DNA from: Methylobacillus methanolivorans
GTDB lineage: Bacteria; Pseudomonadota; Gammaproteobacteria; Burkholderiales; Methylophilaceae
Direction of reading: 5' to 3'
Length of the DNA stretch: 64,000 bases
Assembly (NCBI RefSeq): GCF_020531845.1
Contig: NZ_JAJAVF010000002.1
Span: 1,089,543-1,153,542 of the forward strand
Every line of letters starts with the position of its first letter. The stretch's first letter is position 1. A program made the position numbers and the translations under genes. Below the pieces are notes generated by a model. It worked only from the letters and a program-made list of their open reading frames with translations. It did no database searches and was not told the DNA's origin. Below, in pieces: positions 27,354 to 40,911 of this stretch.

Positions 27354-27713
27354 ATGTCCAACCATGAGAAAATCAATTATGTCGAATACCCAGCCCATAA
27401 TCTAGCAGCCACCAAGACCTTCTTCCAGCAGGTATTTGGCTGGACTTTTGAAGACTTTGGCCATGATTACATTGCGTTCAAGAACGATATCCTTGAGGGT
27501 GGTTTCTTCAGGTCAGAGTTGCGTGCAAGCACTGATCACGGCAGCGCGCTATTAGTGTTTTACAGTGAAGAACTGGAAGCAACCCAGGCAAAAATCCAGC
27601 ATGCTGGCGGCAGCATTATCAAGCCCGTGTTCTCTTTCCCTGGTGGCAGGCGCTTTCATTTTACGGAGCCAAGTGGCAATGAATTTGCCGTGTGGGCACA
27701 GCCTGCCGATTGA
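27354..27713 (+). CDS. VOC (glyoxalase/bleomycin-resistance) superfamily protein
   Basis: The ATG at 27354 follows CCAAGGAATC and starts MSNHEKINYVEYPAHNLAATKTFFQQVFGW, a single vicinal-oxygen-chelate unit of 119 residues. Typical features are FKNDILEGGFFR, GSALLVFYSEELEATQAKI and GRRFHFTEPSGNEFAVW with the terminal acidic metal ligand. Many such proteins are dimeric lyases or dioxygenases; the substrate here is unknown. It is convergent with acnB. Confidence 0.85.
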   Translation: MSNHEKINYVEYPAHNLAATKTFFQQVFGWTFEDFGHDYIAFKNDILEGGFFRSELRASTDHGSALLVFYSEELEATQAKIQHAGGSIIKPVFSFPGGRRFHFTEPSGNEFAVWAQPAD

Positions 27714-27734
27714 TGGCAGTAACAATAAACAAAA

Positions 27735-27759
27735 AATAAGCCGCTTTAAGCGGCTTATT
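27735..27759. terminator. Bidirectional terminator between the VOC gene and acnB
   Basis: AATAAGCCGCTT and AAGCGGCTTATT form a nearly uninterrupted palindrome. The plus-strand A run at 27731-27736 serves as T tract for minus-strand acnB transcripts. Confidence 0.8.
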
Positions 27760-27776
27760 GTCAGGAAGACAGCAAT

Positions 27777-30344
27777 TTAACTTGCCACTTCAGCGATCGG
27801 GATAATCTTCTTGGCGTATTCTGGCATCTGGTCAAAGTTCAAATACTTGTAGATGTTGTCAGCATTTTTGCTGAGCTTGTCACCTACGGTATCCAGGTAC
27901 TCTTGCTGGTTAGGGATACGTCCCAGGCGCGCACATACGGCGGCCAGCTCGGCAGAACCAAGGTAGACGCGGGCATCCTTGCCCATGCGGTTGTCGAAGT
28001 TACGGGTGCTGGTCGAGAACACGGTAGCCTTGTCTGCCACACGCGCTTGGTTACCCATGCACAAGGAGCAGCCAGGCACTTCGGTACGTGCACCCGCTAC
28101 ACCAAACACTGAGTAAACCCCTTCATCACGCAGCTGGCTCTCATCCATACGCGTCGGCGGTGCAATCCATAGGCGGGTCGGGATACCTCCCGCACCTTCC
28201 AGCACCTTGGCAGCCGCACGATAATGGCCGATATTGGTCATGCAGCTACCAATGAATACTTCGTCAATTTTGTCACCCACCACCGCAGACAATGGCTTGA
28301 TGTCGTCCGGGTCGTTCGGGCAAGCCACCAATGGCTCCTTAACCTCATTGAGGTCGATCTCGAGCACATAGGCGTATTCCGCATCCTTGTCGGCTTCCAG
28401 CAATTGCGGGGCGGCCAGCCAGGCTTCCATCGCCTCGATGCGGCGTTGCAGCGTACGTGCATCTTCATAGCCGTTGTCTATCATGTTCTGCATCAACACG
28501 ATATTCGACTTGAGGAACTCAATGACCGGCTCTTTGTTCAGGTGCACGGTACACCCATTAGCAGAGCGCTCAGCGGATGCATCGGCAAACTCGAACGCCT
28601 GCTCCACCTTGAGATCAGGCAAGCCTTCGATTTCCAGGATACGGCCATTAAAGACATTCTTCTTGCCCTGCTTGCCAACGGTCAGTTCACCTTTCTGGAT
28701 GGCAGCATAAGGAATCGCATTCACTAGATCGCGCAAGGTAATACCGGGCTGCATCTCGCCCTTGAAGCGCACTAGCACTGATTCCGGCATATCTAGCGGC
28801 ATTGCACCCATCGCTGCAGCAAACGCCACCAGGCCAGAACCCGCCGGGAAGGAAATACCAATCGGGAAGCGGGTGTGCGAATCGCCACCAGTGCCGACAG
28901 TATCGGGCAGGATCAGGCGATTGAGCCAGGAGTGGATCACACCATCACCAGGACGCAGGCTGACACCGCCACGGCTGGAAATGAATTCCGGCAGACTGTG
29001 CTGCAACTTGATATCCACAGGCTTGGGATAAGCGGCGGTGTGGCAGAAGCTTTGCATCACCAGATCAGCTGAGAAGCCCAGGCAAGCCAATTCCTTGAGT
29101 TCATCGCGCGTCATCGCGCCGGTCGTATCTTGTGAGCCAACGGTTGTTATCTTGGGTTCGCAATAAGTACCAGGGCGAACACCAGTGCCTTCGGGCAGGC
29201 CGCAGGCGCGCCCAACCATCTTTTGCGCCAGGGTATAGCCCTTGCCCGTGTCTTCCGGTGCAATTGGCTGGATGAACAAATCAGAAGCTGGCAGCCCCAG
29301 CAACTGGCGCGCATTATTGGTCAGGCCACGGCCCACGATCAAGGGAATACGGCCACCCGCGCGCACTTCATCCGGCATGGTCAAGGGTGCAAGCTCAAAG
29401 CTGGCGATTTCTTCACCTGCCGCATTGAGCACCTTGCCATCATAAGGACGCACGGTAATCACGTCGCCAGTATTCATGGCGCTTACATCACACTGGATAG
29501 GCAGGGCACCGGAGTCTTCTGCAGTGTTAAAGAAGATAGGCGCGATCTTGCCGCCCAATACCACACCTGCGGTACGCTTGTTGGGGATGTAGGGAATATC
29601 GTTGCCCATATGCCATTGCACGGAGTTGATCGCAGACTTACGCGAAGAACCAGTGCCGACCACATCGCCAACATACGCCAAGGGCAGGCCTTTAGCCTTA
29701 AGCGCTTCCAGCGTTTGCAAACCATCTGCCATCTTGTTGATAAGCATGGCCTTGGCATGCAATGGAATATCTGGGCGCGACCAGGCTTCCTGCGCTGGAG
29801 AAAGGTCATCAGTATTGGTTTCACCTTCCACCTTGAACACCACCAGTTGCATTTCTTCCGGCAACTTGGCACGGCTGGTAAACCACTCACCAGCCGCCCA
29901 GGATTCGATCAAGGTCTTGGCATAGGTATTACCCGCCTTCATTTTTTCAGCCACATCATGGAAGGCATCAAACATGAGGATAGTGTGAGAAAGCGCCTTG
30001 ACGACATGCGCTGCCAGCGGGCTATCAAGCAAGCCCACCAAGGCCTGCACGTTGTAACCACCCAGCATGGTGCCCAGCAGCTTCACGGCATGCTCAGGGC
30101 TAACCAATGAAGAAGTCGCCTCACCCTTGGCAATATCGGCAAGAAAAGCCGCTTTCACATAAGCAGCCTGGTCAACACCGGCAGGAATACGATTTTCCAG
30201 CAAATTGAGTAGGAATTGCTCTTCACCCTTGGGAGGATTTTTCAACAACTCCACCAGCGCAGCAGTTTGCTCTGCATCCAGTGGCAAAGGGGGAAGGCCA
30301 GCAGCGGCACGTTCTTCTACATGTTTACGATAAGCAATTAGCAT
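27777..30344 (-). CDS. acnB: Aconitate hydratase B (aconitase; 2-methylisocitrate dehydratase activity known in the family)
   Basis: AcnB interconverts citrate and isocitrate with a [4Fe-4S] cluster. The chosen ATG at 30344 gives [22 protein letters not shown], matching the AcnB N-terminus; the frame opens 12 codons earlier. The AcnB-specific HEAT-like domain (1-160) and the swivel domain precede the catalytic core, with cluster cysteines in IGSCMTN and [13 protein letters not shown]. Length is 855 residues, close to E. coli AcnB (865). It is a single-gene unit with a large upstream spacer. Expected in the cytoplasm, in the (possibly incomplete) TCA cycle. Confidence 0.96.
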   Translation of the reverse strand: MLIAYRKHVEERAAAGLPPLPLDAEQTAALVELLKNPPKGEEQFLLNLLENRIPAGVDQAAYVKAAFLADIAKGEATSSLVSPEHAVKLLGTMLGGYNVQALVGLLDSPLAAHVVKALSHTILMFDAFHDVAEKMKAGNTYAKTLIESWAAGEWFTSRAKLPEEMQLVVFKVEGETNTDDLSPAQEAWSRPDIPLHAKAMLINKMADGLQTLEALKAKGLPLAYVGDVVGTGSSRKSAINSVQWHMGNDIPYIPNKRTAGVVLGGKIAPIFFNTAEDSGALPIQCDVSAMNTGDVITVRPYDGKVLNAAGEEIASFELAPLTMPDEVRAGGRIPLIVGRGLTNNARQLLGLPASDLFIQPIAPEDTGKGYTLAQKMVGRACGLPEGTGVRPGTYCEPKITTVGSQDTTGAMTRDELKELACLGFSADLVMQSFCHTAAYPKPVDIKLQHSLPEFISSRGGVSLRPGDGVIHSWLNRLILPDTVGTGGDSHTRFPIGISFPAGSGLVAFAAAMGAMPLDMPESVLVRFKGEMQPGITLRDLVNAIPYAAIQKGELTVGKQGKKNVFNGRILEIEGLPDLKVEQAFEFADASAERSANGCTVHLNKEPVIEFLKSNIVLMQNMIDNGYEDARTLQRRIEAMEAWLAAPQLLEADKDAEYAYVLEIDLNEVKEPLVACPNDPDDIKPLSAVVGDKIDEVFIGSCMTNIGHYRAAAKVLEGAGGIPTRLWIAPPTRMDESQLRDEGVYSVFGVAGARTEVPGCSLCMGNQARVADKATVFSTSTRNFDNRMGKDARVYLGSAELAAVCARLGRIPNQQEYLDTVGDKLSKNADNIYKYLNFDQMPEYAKKIIPIAEVAS

Positions 30345-32259
<1,915 letters not shown>

Positions 32260-32269
32260 CCTGCCAACC

Positions 32270-34075
32270 ATGATGGCCCATGCGGCCATCCATCACCCTA
32301 TCAAAGCACCGGGCCTGCGTCGCATCCTTTACTGCATCCAGGCCTGGTTGCTGTTCAGCTTACTGGCATGGTCTAGCCAAGCTAGCGCTGATACTCGCTA
32401 CAGCGTCAACATTGATGCCCCTTCCTCGGTAGAAGATTTGCTGGAAAAACACATGGATATCATGCGCTGGCTCAATAACCCGCGCATGAACAATGCTGAA
32501 TGGCATCGCCTGCTACAAGCCGCCCCACGTAATATTGAGGATTTGCTCGCCACCGAAGGCTATTTCTCGCCCAGTATTGAGCAAAGTCTGGAAACCAGCA
32601 CAGAAGGCAACAGCACCCGAAACCGCGCCAAATTCACGGTCAATCCAGGCGACCCAGTCACCATTCAAGAGGTGGATATCCGCTTCACTGGCGAGATCAC
32701 AAGCCAAGGCAGCGACGAACAGCCCTCGACATCGGAGCTAATAGAAAGCTGGACGCTCAAACAAGATAGCCGCTTCAGCCAGGATGCCTGGACCAGCGCA
32801 AAACGTAAGCTACTTAGCGGCCTGATGTTGCGACGTTACCCTAATGCCAGAATCACCAACAGCAAAGCCGAGATCGACGCTACTAACAACAAGGCCAAGT
32901 TGGTGGTGGAAATTGATAGCGGCGCACCTTTCCGCTTTGGAGGCCTGGAGGTGAATGGCTTGCAACGCTACCCGCGCAGCCTGGTCGAGAATATCAACCC
33001 GATCAAGCCCGGCGAGCCCTATAGCCAGGCACGACTGCTATTTTTCCAATCTGAACTGCAGGCCAGCGGCTATTTCAGCAATGTCGAGGTGACATCGCGC
33101 ACTGACGATGCCGACCCGGAAGCTGCGCCTATCGTCGTCAACGTCACCGAGCTGCAATCAGTACAGATAGGCATCGGTGTCGGTGCCAGTACCAATACCG
33201 GCGCCCGCACAACGCTGACCTACCAGGACCTTAACCTATTTGATCGTGGCTGGCGCTTCACCAATACCTTGAAAATCGAACAAAAAGCCCAATCGCTCAA
33301 CTCGCTGATCCGCCTGCCTACCGACCAGAACGGTTATCGCGACAGCTTCAATGCCGATCTCAACCGCCTCGATATCGAAGGTCAGACAACTTCTACCCTC
33401 GGCACCGGCGTCAAACGCTCCTGGGGCCCACGCAGCTTCGAGCAAACGGTAGGGGCAGCCTATTTGCTCGAACATGTGGCGATTGATGGCAGTGAATCAC
33501 AAAACAACTATGCCGCGACTATCTCCTACGGCATCACCTTGCGCCGCATCGATAACGAGCTCAATCCCACACGCGGTTACTTGTTCAATGCCTTGTTCAC
33601 CAGTGCCCCGCTCGACGTCATGGCCACTGGCAAATTCCTGCAAAGCTACGCCAAGACCCAAGCCTATTATCCGCTCACGCGCAGCACGCAATTGATCACC
33701 CGGCTCGAAGGCGGCATCGTCAGTGGTGCCGATAATGCCCCGGCCACTTACCTGTTCCGCGCTGGTGGCGATCAATCGGTGCGCGGTTATGCTTACCAAA
33801 GCCTGGGCGTTGCCGATGGCGATGCCGTGATTGGCGGGCGCTACCTCGTTACGGGAAGCATCGAGGTCATTCAATGGCTAACAAGCTCATGGGGCGCGGC
33901 GGTATTTGTTGATTTTGGTAATGCCGCCAACACGACCCGCGACCTCAAACCTGTCTATGGCTATGGCCTGGGCGCACGCTTCAAGAGCCCGGCAGGCCCG
34001 ATCGGCGTTGATATCGCCCGCGGCCAGGAAACTGGCGAATACCGCTTGCACTTCAACCTGGGAGTCGTGTTCTGA
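32270..34075 (+). CDS. tamA: Translocation and assembly module subunit TamA (Omp85 family)
   Basis: TamA is an outer-membrane Omp85 barrel preceded by three POTRA domains and works with TamB in outer-membrane lipid/protein assembly. The ATG at 32270 (or 32273) gives an N-terminal export segment ending near SSQASADTRY. POTRA repeats cover about residues 35-260 and the barrel about 280-601, with the FRAGGDQSVRGYAYQSLG motif and FNLGVVF at the extreme C-terminus, ending in phenylalanine as in BAM substrates. The tamB start codon overlaps its stop by one base, so the pair is coupled. It starts 10 bases after purB. Confidence 0.93.
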   Translation: MMAHAAIHHPIKAPGLRRILYCIQAWLLFSLLAWSSQASADTRYSVNIDAPSSVEDLLEKHMDIMRWLNNPRMNNAEWHRLLQAAPRNIEDLLATEGYFSPSIEQSLETSTEGNSTRNRAKFTVNPGDPVTIQEVDIRFTGEITSQGSDEQPSTSELIESWTLKQDSRFSQDAWTSAKRKLLSGLMLRRYPNARITNSKAEIDATNNKAKLVVEIDSGAPFRFGGLEVNGLQRYPRSLVENINPIKPGEPYSQARLLFFQSELQASGYFSNVEVTSRTDDADPEAAPIVVNVTELQSVQIGIGVGASTNTGARTTLTYQDLNLFDRGWRFTNTLKIEQKAQSLNSLIRLPTDQNGYRDSFNADLNRLDIEGQTTSTLGTGVKRSWGPRSFEQTVGAAYLLEHVAIDGSESQNNYAATISYGITLRRIDNELNPTRGYLFNALFTSAPLDVMATGKFLQSYAKTQAYYPLTRSTQLITRLEGGIVSGADNAPATYLFRAGGDQSVRGYAYQSLGVADGDAVIGGRYLVTGSIEVIQWLTSSWGAAVFVDFGNAANTTRDLKPVYGYGLGARFKSPAGPIGVDIARGQETGEYRLHFNLGVVF

Positions 34076-37000
34076 TGGCAAAGCGCCTGCTGATCACTCT
34101 GCTGATATGGTTCCTGCCCTGCATTGCGCCAGCCTATGCCTTGATCCAGCTCAGTTCCAGCCTGCAGGATCTGCACTACGACGCCGGCAATATGGAAATC
34201 GACCTGTTACAGTTTGACAGCCACCTGCGCTTACTGCCCACGCGTGAAGGCCGCTTGCGCGTCGACCGCTTGCACGCCCAACGCCTGGTCATCACCATGA
34301 AACAGGTGCCAGCAGACGATAAATCGGATGAGCCTGCGAGTAGCCTGCCAGCATTGCCCGAGACCATCCAGGTGCCGTTCCCGATAGAAGTGGAACAAGC
34401 CTCTATCGATGAAATCGAGATCGTCTCCGGCAACACTCGCCAAGTGTTGCAGCATGTCACGCTCAACATGGCTGCGGACAGCCAAACCATCCGCCTGCAA
34501 CTGTCCCGCGCGGAAACCCCTTGGGGTGAAATCACGGCTGCAGTTTCCTTGCAAAATCGCAAACCCTTCCCGCTTTCCGGCAACATCCAGGCGCGCCAGA
34601 CACAAGGCACCATGCCTTATGACCTCAACACCATACTCTCGGGCGACCTCACGGCATTACGCTTTGAGATGCGCAACCTGTTTGCCATGCAAGACAAGCT
34701 GCCTGCCATGGTGGCAACAGATAGCCCACTCCCTGCCGCGGGCAAACTCGATATTGTCGGCGAAGTGGCGCTGGAAGGTGACCTGCCGATCAAGCTGGAT
34801 ATCCGTCTGCGCGACCTGGATACCAAGGCACTAGGCCAGGCAACTGATGCCAAGCTGAGCACCGACATCAGCCTCAACGGCAAGCTACTGCCGACTACAG
34901 ACCTGAACCTGACGTTCAACAGCCTGGATAGCCAGTGGCGTGGCCAGCCGCTGCAAGCCAAGGCTGACATACACTTGCTCGACAATCTCCTGAACAACAT
35001 CCAAGTGGATGCCAAGCTAGGCAGTAACCGCATTACTGCCAACGGCAGCCTGGGCAAGCCGGATAGCACACTCGCCTGGCAAGCAGTATTGCCCGCGCTC
35101 AATGCCCTGGGGCCTGCATTTGGTGGCAAGGCCGAAGCTAGTGGTACCGTAAGCGGCCAGCTAGATGACCTCAAGGCACAATTCCAGCTACTAGCAGAAA
35201 ACCTGCGCCTGCCCGGCAATATCACATCACGTAAACTCACGGGCAATGGTAGCCTGCATACCATGGGTGACCTCAACGCTGCCCTCAATGCCGAAGGCTT
35301 ACGTATCAACCAAGGTAGCTTCATGAATGGCAAGCTCACCCTCAACGGCAACCGTGCACAGCATGTGCTCAACCTTGAGGCTAACGGTACAGGCTTACAA
35401 CTCAGTACCAGACTAAGTGGTGGCATGGATGACAGCGGTACCTGGCTAGGCACCCTGGAACAACTTGACTACCAGGCAGATGCCCCGATCAAGCTGCAAG
35501 CACCTACACCAATCCGCTATGACACCACCGGATTGGCGATTGACAACCTCGCCCTGCAATTCAAGCAAGGACGAATCAGCCTTGATACCTTGCGCCAAGG
35601 CCCTGCAGGCTTGCAAACGCATGGTCGTATCGAACAATTGGCCTTGCGCGATATACCGCCCATGCTGCTTTCACTGCCTGCCAACCTCAAGGGTAATCCG
35701 GTATTTTCGGGACAATGGGATATTAATGCCGCAGAGGCACTCAATGGCACTATAACGTTACAGCGTGAATCCGGCGATTTGACCGTTGTACGCGAAGGCC
35801 AGCCCGAACAGCCACTCGGTCTCAACGAGGTGAAATTGCTGTTGACCATGCGAGATAACCAGATTGACCTGAGTACGAATATCCAGGGCAATAAACTGGG
35901 CACGATCACAGGCAAGCTGTATACCAGCGTTACGAGCTCTGCGGGCAGTTTCAACCTGGAAAGCAATGCGCCATTGCAAGCCAGCCTGGAGGCCAATATC
36001 AACAGTCTTGCTTGGCTACCCTCTCCCGATGTCCAGGCAGATGGCACGCTCAACATTAACATCAATGCAAATGGCAGTATCGGCAACCCTAACCTTGGCG
36101 GCAATATCCGTGGTCGTAACCTCAGCGTCAGCCTGCCTGCTGAAGGCGTTAATCTCACCAACGGTCAATTGGATGCATCCCTGTCGGGCGACAGGCTTAC
36201 CCTAGACACGCTGCGCTTCACTGGCGGCAAAGGCAGCATCAACGCCAGCGGCGGTATCAGTCTCGTCGCGGGCAAACCGGAAATGGACATCGACTGGCTA
36301 CTGGATGATTTCACAGCCGCTGAACGCACGGATCGCACCCTGGTATTGAAAGGCAACGCAAAAACTACCTTGAAGGACAATCACCTCATGCTGGACGGTG
36401 ACTTGCGTATTGTGCGTGGTTTGATCGAGCTAGCCCCTGAAGGCGCGCCACAGCTAGGCAATGACGTCATCGTGGTTGGACGTGAGCGCGCGGAAGACAC
36501 CAGCCCGCTGCAATTTACTATCGGCAGACTCAGGATCAACCTCGGCGACGAAGTAGTCGGCATCGTTGATCCCGGCAAGCAATTCCTGCTACGTGGTTAC
36601 GGGCTGGATGGCTATCTTACCGGTATCCTTACCCTATCTGGCAATGTCCCGAACAGCCTGCGCGCAGAAGGTTCCATCGTCGTCGGTGGCACCTACATGG
36701 CCTATGGGCAGTTGCTCAACATCACCAAGGGCATCGTCAACTTCAGCGGTCCTGTCGACAATCCCGGCCTCAATATCATTGCCATGCGCCAGAACCAGAC
36801 CGTACAGGCCGGCGTCGAGATCACTGGCAATGCCCAGATGCCTACCGTCAAACTGGTATCCACACCCACGGTACCGGACAGCGAAAAACTATCCTGGCTA
36901 GTGCTGGGCCACGGCTTGGACCAGGCAGGGAAGAACGAATTCGCCATGCTTTCGCTCGCCGCCGGCGTCCTGCTCTCTCAGGGCGACTCCGTACCGTTGC

Positions 37001-37245
37001 AGACCAGGATGGCCCGCGCTGCCGGACTAGACAGCTTCAGTATAGGCGGCAGCGATGTGGAAAGCTCTACCGTCAACTTTGGCAAGCGCCTGTCCTCCAA
37101 GCTCTACCTAAGCTACGAAAAAAGCCTGACCGGCCTGCTCAACGTCGCAAAGCTCACCTACACCATCAGCCGCAATTGGTCAGTCGTATCGCAGGCAGGG
37201 TCGGAAAGCGCGGTAGATGTGCTTTATACGTTCCGCTTTCAATAG
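34075..37245 (+). CDS. tamB: Translocation and assembly module subunit TamB (AsmA-like lipid-transfer protein)
   Basis: The 1056-residue protein has an N-terminal signal anchor (LLITLLIWFLPCIAPAYA) and a long, repetitive beta-rich periplasmic region typical of AsmA-like hydrophobic-groove proteins. The C-terminal TamB/DUF490 domain is clear from about residue 780, with TVPDSEKLSWLVLGHGLDQAG and SSKLYLSYEKSLTGLLNVAKLTY near the end. TamB bridges inner and outer membranes and, with YdbH and YhdP, moves phospholipid outward in E. coli. It is somewhat shorter than E. coli TamB (1259). Confidence 0.94.
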   Translation: MAKRLLITLLIWFLPCIAPAYALIQLSSSLQDLHYDAGNMEIDLLQFDSHLRLLPTREGRLRVDRLHAQRLVITMKQVPADDKSDEPASSLPALPETIQVPFPIEVEQASIDEIEIVSGNTRQVLQHVTLNMAADSQTIRLQLSRAETPWGEITAAVSLQNRKPFPLSGNIQARQTQGTMPYDLNTILSGDLTALRFEMRNLFAMQDKLPAMVATDSPLPAAGKLDIVGEVALEGDLPIKLDIRLRDLDTKALGQATDAKLSTDISLNGKLLPTTDLNLTFNSLDSQWRGQPLQAKADIHLLDNLLNNIQVDAKLGSNRITANGSLGKPDSTLAWQAVLPALNALGPAFGGKAEASGTVSGQLDDLKAQFQLLAENLRLPGNITSRKLTGNGSLHTMGDLNAALNAEGLRINQGSFMNGKLTLNGNRAQHVLNLEANGTGLQLSTRLSGGMDDSGTWLGTLEQLDYQADAPIKLQAPTPIRYDTTGLAIDNLALQFKQGRISLDTLRQGPAGLQTHGRIEQLALRDIPPMLLSLPANLKGNPVFSGQWDINAAEALNGTITLQRESGDLTVVREGQPEQPLGLNEVKLLLTMRDNQIDLSTNIQGNKLGTITGKLYTSVTSSAGSFNLESNAPLQASLEANINSLAWLPSPDVQADGTLNININANGSIGNPNLGGNIRGRNLSVSLPAEGVNLTNGQLDASLSGDRLTLDTLRFTGGKGSINASGGISLVAGKPEMDIDWLLDDFTAAERTDRTLVLKGNAKTTLKDNHLMLDGDLRIVRGLIELAPEGAPQLGNDVIVVGRERAEDTSPLQFTIGRLRINLGDEVVGIVDPGKQFLLRGYGLDGYLTGILTLSGNVPNSLRAEGSIVVGGTYMAYGQLLNITKGIVNFSGPVDNPGLNIIAMRQNQTVQAGVEITGNAQMPTVKLVSTPTVPDSEKLSWLVLGHGLDQAGKNEFAMLSLAAGVLLSQGDSVPLQTRMARAAGLDSFSIGGSDVESSTVNFGKRLSSKLYLSYEKSLTGLLNVAKLTYTISRNWSVVSQAGSESAVDVLYTFRFQ

Positions 37246-37291
37246 CAACGTGATTGTCGTACCCAACTCGAAAAGCCCAGCAAGAAAGCGA

Positions 37292-38349
<1,058 letters not shown>

Positions 38350-38391
38350 ATCACTGCTGCAGATTTTTTCCTGATTGTCAGTAAAAGAGGC

Positions 38392-38421
38392 GTGAAAAGC
38401 GCCTCGTCACTCGGTTATAAT
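38392..38421 (+). promoter_or_regulatory. Candidate surE promoter, possibly giving a leaderless mRNA
   Basis: A perfect TATAAT lies at 38416-38421, with GTGAAA (38392-38397, four of six matches to TTGACA) at 18-base spacing. The surE ATG is at 38428, seven bases after the -10 element, just where transcription would start. No ribosome site precedes the ATG. Confidence 0.5.
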
Positions 38422-38427
38422 AAAAAA

Positions 38428-39171
38428 ATGCGTATTCTTCTTTCCAATGACGACGGCTATTTTGCCCCTGGGCTCAATATCCTGGCCCAACATTTATCCA
38501 AGGTAGCCGATATCGTGGTGGTTGCGCCTGAACGTGACCGTAGCGGCGCCAGTAACTCACTGACACTTGATCGGCCACTCTCAGTGCATAAAGCCAGCAA
38601 TGGCTTTTATTATGTCAACGGCACGCCAACAGACTGCGTGCACCTTGCTGTCACTGGCTTGCTCGACGAACTACCGGACATGGTGATTTCCGGCATCAAT
38701 GATGGTGCCAATATGGGTGACGACACGATTTATTCAGGCACTGTTGCCGCTGCCACCGAGGGCTTCTTGCTGGGTGTGCCGTCATTTGCTGTCTCGATGT
38801 CACGCCATGGCGTGCAACATTTCGAGACTGCTGCACGCTTCATGGTGAGCCTGGTAGAGCGCTACCAACAAGACCGTTTTCCGCCACCTGTATTGCTGAA
38901 CATCAATGTGCCAGATGTGCCATTCGATCAGATTCAAGGCACCGAAGTCACCCGCCTGGGCAAGCGCCACAAGGCAGAGCCTGTGATCAAATCCGCCACA
39001 CCGCGTGGGCAAACGGTTTACTGGATAGGAGCAGCAGGTAGCGCACAGGACGCTGGCGAAGGCACAGACTTCAACGCCGTGAACCAAAACCGCATTTCCA
39101 TCACACCGCTGCAAATCGACCTCACGCAATATAGCCAGCGTGAACAGGTCAAGAACTGGCTTGCGCTATAA
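38428..39171 (+). CDS. surE: 5'/3'-nucleotidase SurE
   Basis: SurE dephosphorylates nucleoside monophosphates in stationary phase. The ATG at 38428 gives [20 protein letters not shown], the canonical N-terminus with the metal-binding DD; the frame opens 12 codons upstream at a GTG inside the promoter. [25 protein letters not shown] and the later [15 protein letters not shown] are typical. Length is 247 residues. The pcm gene begins two bases after its stop, so they form an operon. Confidence 0.95.
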   Translation: MRILLSNDDGYFAPGLNILAQHLSKVADIVVVAPERDRSGASNSLTLDRPLSVHKASNGFYYVNGTPTDCVHLAVTGLLDELPDMVISGINDGANMGDDTIYSGTVAAATEGFLLGVPSFAVSMSRHGVQHFETAARFMVSLVERYQQDRFPPPVLLNINVPDVPFDQIQGTEVTRLGKRHKAEPVIKSATPRGQTVYWIGAAGSAQDAGEGTDFNAVNQNRISITPLQIDLTQYSQREQVKNWLAL

Positions 39172-39173
39172 CC

Positions 39174-39845
39174 ATGAGTAGTCCAGCATTACGCGGCATT
39201 GGTATGACTTCCCAGCGTACGCGCGAGCGCATGCTGGGGCGCTTAAGCGAAAAAGGCATCAAGGACGAAGTGGTGCTGGCGGCTATCGGCGCCATTCCCC
39301 GCCATATATTCGTTGATGAAGCACTGTCCTCACGCGCCTATGAGGACGGCTCGTTGCCGATTGGCTTCGGCCAGACCATTTCCCAGCCCTATATCGTGGC
39401 ACGCATGACTGAGATATTGCGTAATGGTGGCGCACTGGAAAAAGTACTGGAAATAGGCACCGGCTGCGGCTATCAAACCGCCGTACTATCCAAGGTCGCC
39501 AAGGAAGTCTATTCCGTCGAGCGTATCCGCCCTTTGCTCATGAAGGCGCGGGGGCATCTGCGCGAATTGCGCCTGGCCAATATCAAGCTTAAACACGCCG
39601 ATGGCACCATGGGTTTGCCGGAAATGGCACCTTTTGACGGTATTATTGTCACAGCGGCTGCACGTCATATCCCGCAAGAGTTGCTGGAGCAGCTTGCCGT
39701 CGGTGGTCGCATGGTGATCCCCGTCGGCACCGAAGAACAAATCCTGTACCTGGTTGAACATATCAAGACAGCTACAGGCTCTGAATACAGACAAAGTAAA
39801 CTGGAAGCGGTGAAATTCGTGCCGCTGCTAGGTGGAACCAACTAA
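39174..39845 (+). CDS. pcm: Protein-L-isoaspartate O-methyltransferase
   Basis: Pcm repairs isoaspartyl damage using SAM. The 223-residue product shows [14 protein letters not shown], the family motif [17 protein letters not shown], the SAM loop [16 protein letters not shown] and [15 protein letters not shown]. Its stop overlaps the start of the next gene by one base. Neighbourhood surE-pcm-nlpD is conserved in many proteobacteria. Confidence 0.95.
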   Translation: MSSPALRGIGMTSQRTRERMLGRLSEKGIKDEVVLAAIGAIPRHIFVDEALSSRAYEDGSLPIGFGQTISQPYIVARMTEILRNGGALEKVLEIGTGCGYQTAVLSKVAKEVYSVERIRPLLMKARGHLRELRLANIKLKHADGTMGLPEMAPFDGIIVTAAARHIPQELLEQLAVGGRMVIPVGTEEQILYLVEHIKTATGSEYRQSKLEAVKFVPLLGGTN

Positions 39846-40882
39846 TGCAATGGACAAAACAAGTCAATAAATCCTGGCTGATCAGCCTGTTACTCATCGG
39901 TTGTAGCACTACCGAGCATGCACCGGTAGTGGATAGAGCCCCGGTTGCTAAGAAACCGGTGACCACCACCCCAAGCAAGACAAGCACCAGCGCAACCGCT
40001 GGCAGTGACTGGCGCCCGAATACACATACCGTCAAGAAAGGCGATACCCTTTACAGCATTGGCCTGGAATATGGCTTTTACTATAAGGACATTGCCCAGC
40101 TGAATAATATCCAGCCTCCCGCTTACACCATCCATATCGGCCAGCAACTCAAGCTGCCCGCGCGTGCAGCAGACACGAGCACGGCTACTGCAAGCCCTAT
40201 CCCTGGGCAACCTGCCAGCATGGCCGATGGAGATGTCATCATCACCCCGCTCAACCTGGATGGTGGCAGCCCCTCGACAGTGACCAGTCCTGCAGAAAAC
40301 GCCATGCCTGCCCCTGGTCAACCGTTATTGGTCGTTGAACCCAAGGCATTGCGCCAGCCTTACAGCGAAGCTGCCTTGAATGCGCCTGTTGCGGCACCAC
40401 AACCGCAAGTAGCGGCAGCACCAGTACCGGCCGCAACAAACACCACCACACCTGTAGCCACAACTCCTGCCACCTCTACCAGCACATCGGCCACTAATAG
40501 TGTGGAAGGCATACAGTGGGCATGGCCAACCAACGGCAAAGTCACGGCAGGGTTTAATGACTCGGCGAGTACCAAGGGCCTGGATATCAGTGGCACCATG
40601 GGACAGGCTATCAACGCTGCAGCCCCTGGCAAGGTGATTTATAGTGGCTCTGATTTACGTGGCTACGGCAAGCTAGTGATCATCAAGCACGACAATACCT
40701 TTCTTTCTGTCTATGCCCACAATAGCAAAGTGCTAGTGAAAGAAGGCCAGCAAGTGACACGAGGCCAGAAGATCGCAGAAATGGGGGACTCGGATACAGA
40801 CAAAACCAAGCTGCATTTCGAGATCCGCCGACAAGGTAAATCCGTAGACCCGGCAAAATACCTGCCAGCATCACCAGGCTAA
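39845..40882 (+). CDS. nlpD: NlpD-like lipoprotein with LysM and degenerate LytM domains (amidase activator)
   Basis: Signal sequence with lipobox LLIGC at about residue 20, a LysM domain (HTVKKGDTLYSIGLEYGFYYKDIAQLN, about 60-105), a long Ala/Pro/Thr linker, and a C-terminal M23/LytM domain (about 220-345). The first zinc-ligand motif HxxxD is replaced by KGLDIS, while YAHN and LHFEIR remain, so the domain is probably not catalytic. That matches NlpD, which activates the septal amidase AmiC. rpoS, which often follows nlpD, is not present downstream here. Confidence 0.9.
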   Translation: MQWTKQVNKSWLISLLLIGCSTTEHAPVVDRAPVAKKPVTTTPSKTSTSATAGSDWRPNTHTVKKGDTLYSIGLEYGFYYKDIAQLNNIQPPAYTIHIGQQLKLPARAADTSTATASPIPGQPASMADGDVIITPLNLDGGSPSTVTSPAENAMPAPGQPLLVVEPKALRQPYSEAALNAPVAAPQPQVAAAPVPAATNTTTPVATTPATSTSTSATNSVEGIQWAWPTNGKVTAGFNDSASTKGLDISGTMGQAINAAAPGKVIYSGSDLRGYGKLVIIKHDNTFLSVYAHNSKVLVKEGQQVTRGQKIAEMGDSDTDKTKLHFEIRRQGKSVDPAKYLPASPG

Positions 40883-40911
40883 TCACACCCCCGCTTCAAG
40901 GAGCCACTGTC

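Noticed and set aside
29223..30110. 295-codon plus-strand open frame inside acnB
   Set aside because: It lies opposite a conserved aconitase coding region and has no family features or plausible start signals.
34617..35453. 278-codon minus-strand frame inside tamB
   Set aside because: Antisense to tamB, with composition explained by the repetitive tamB codons.
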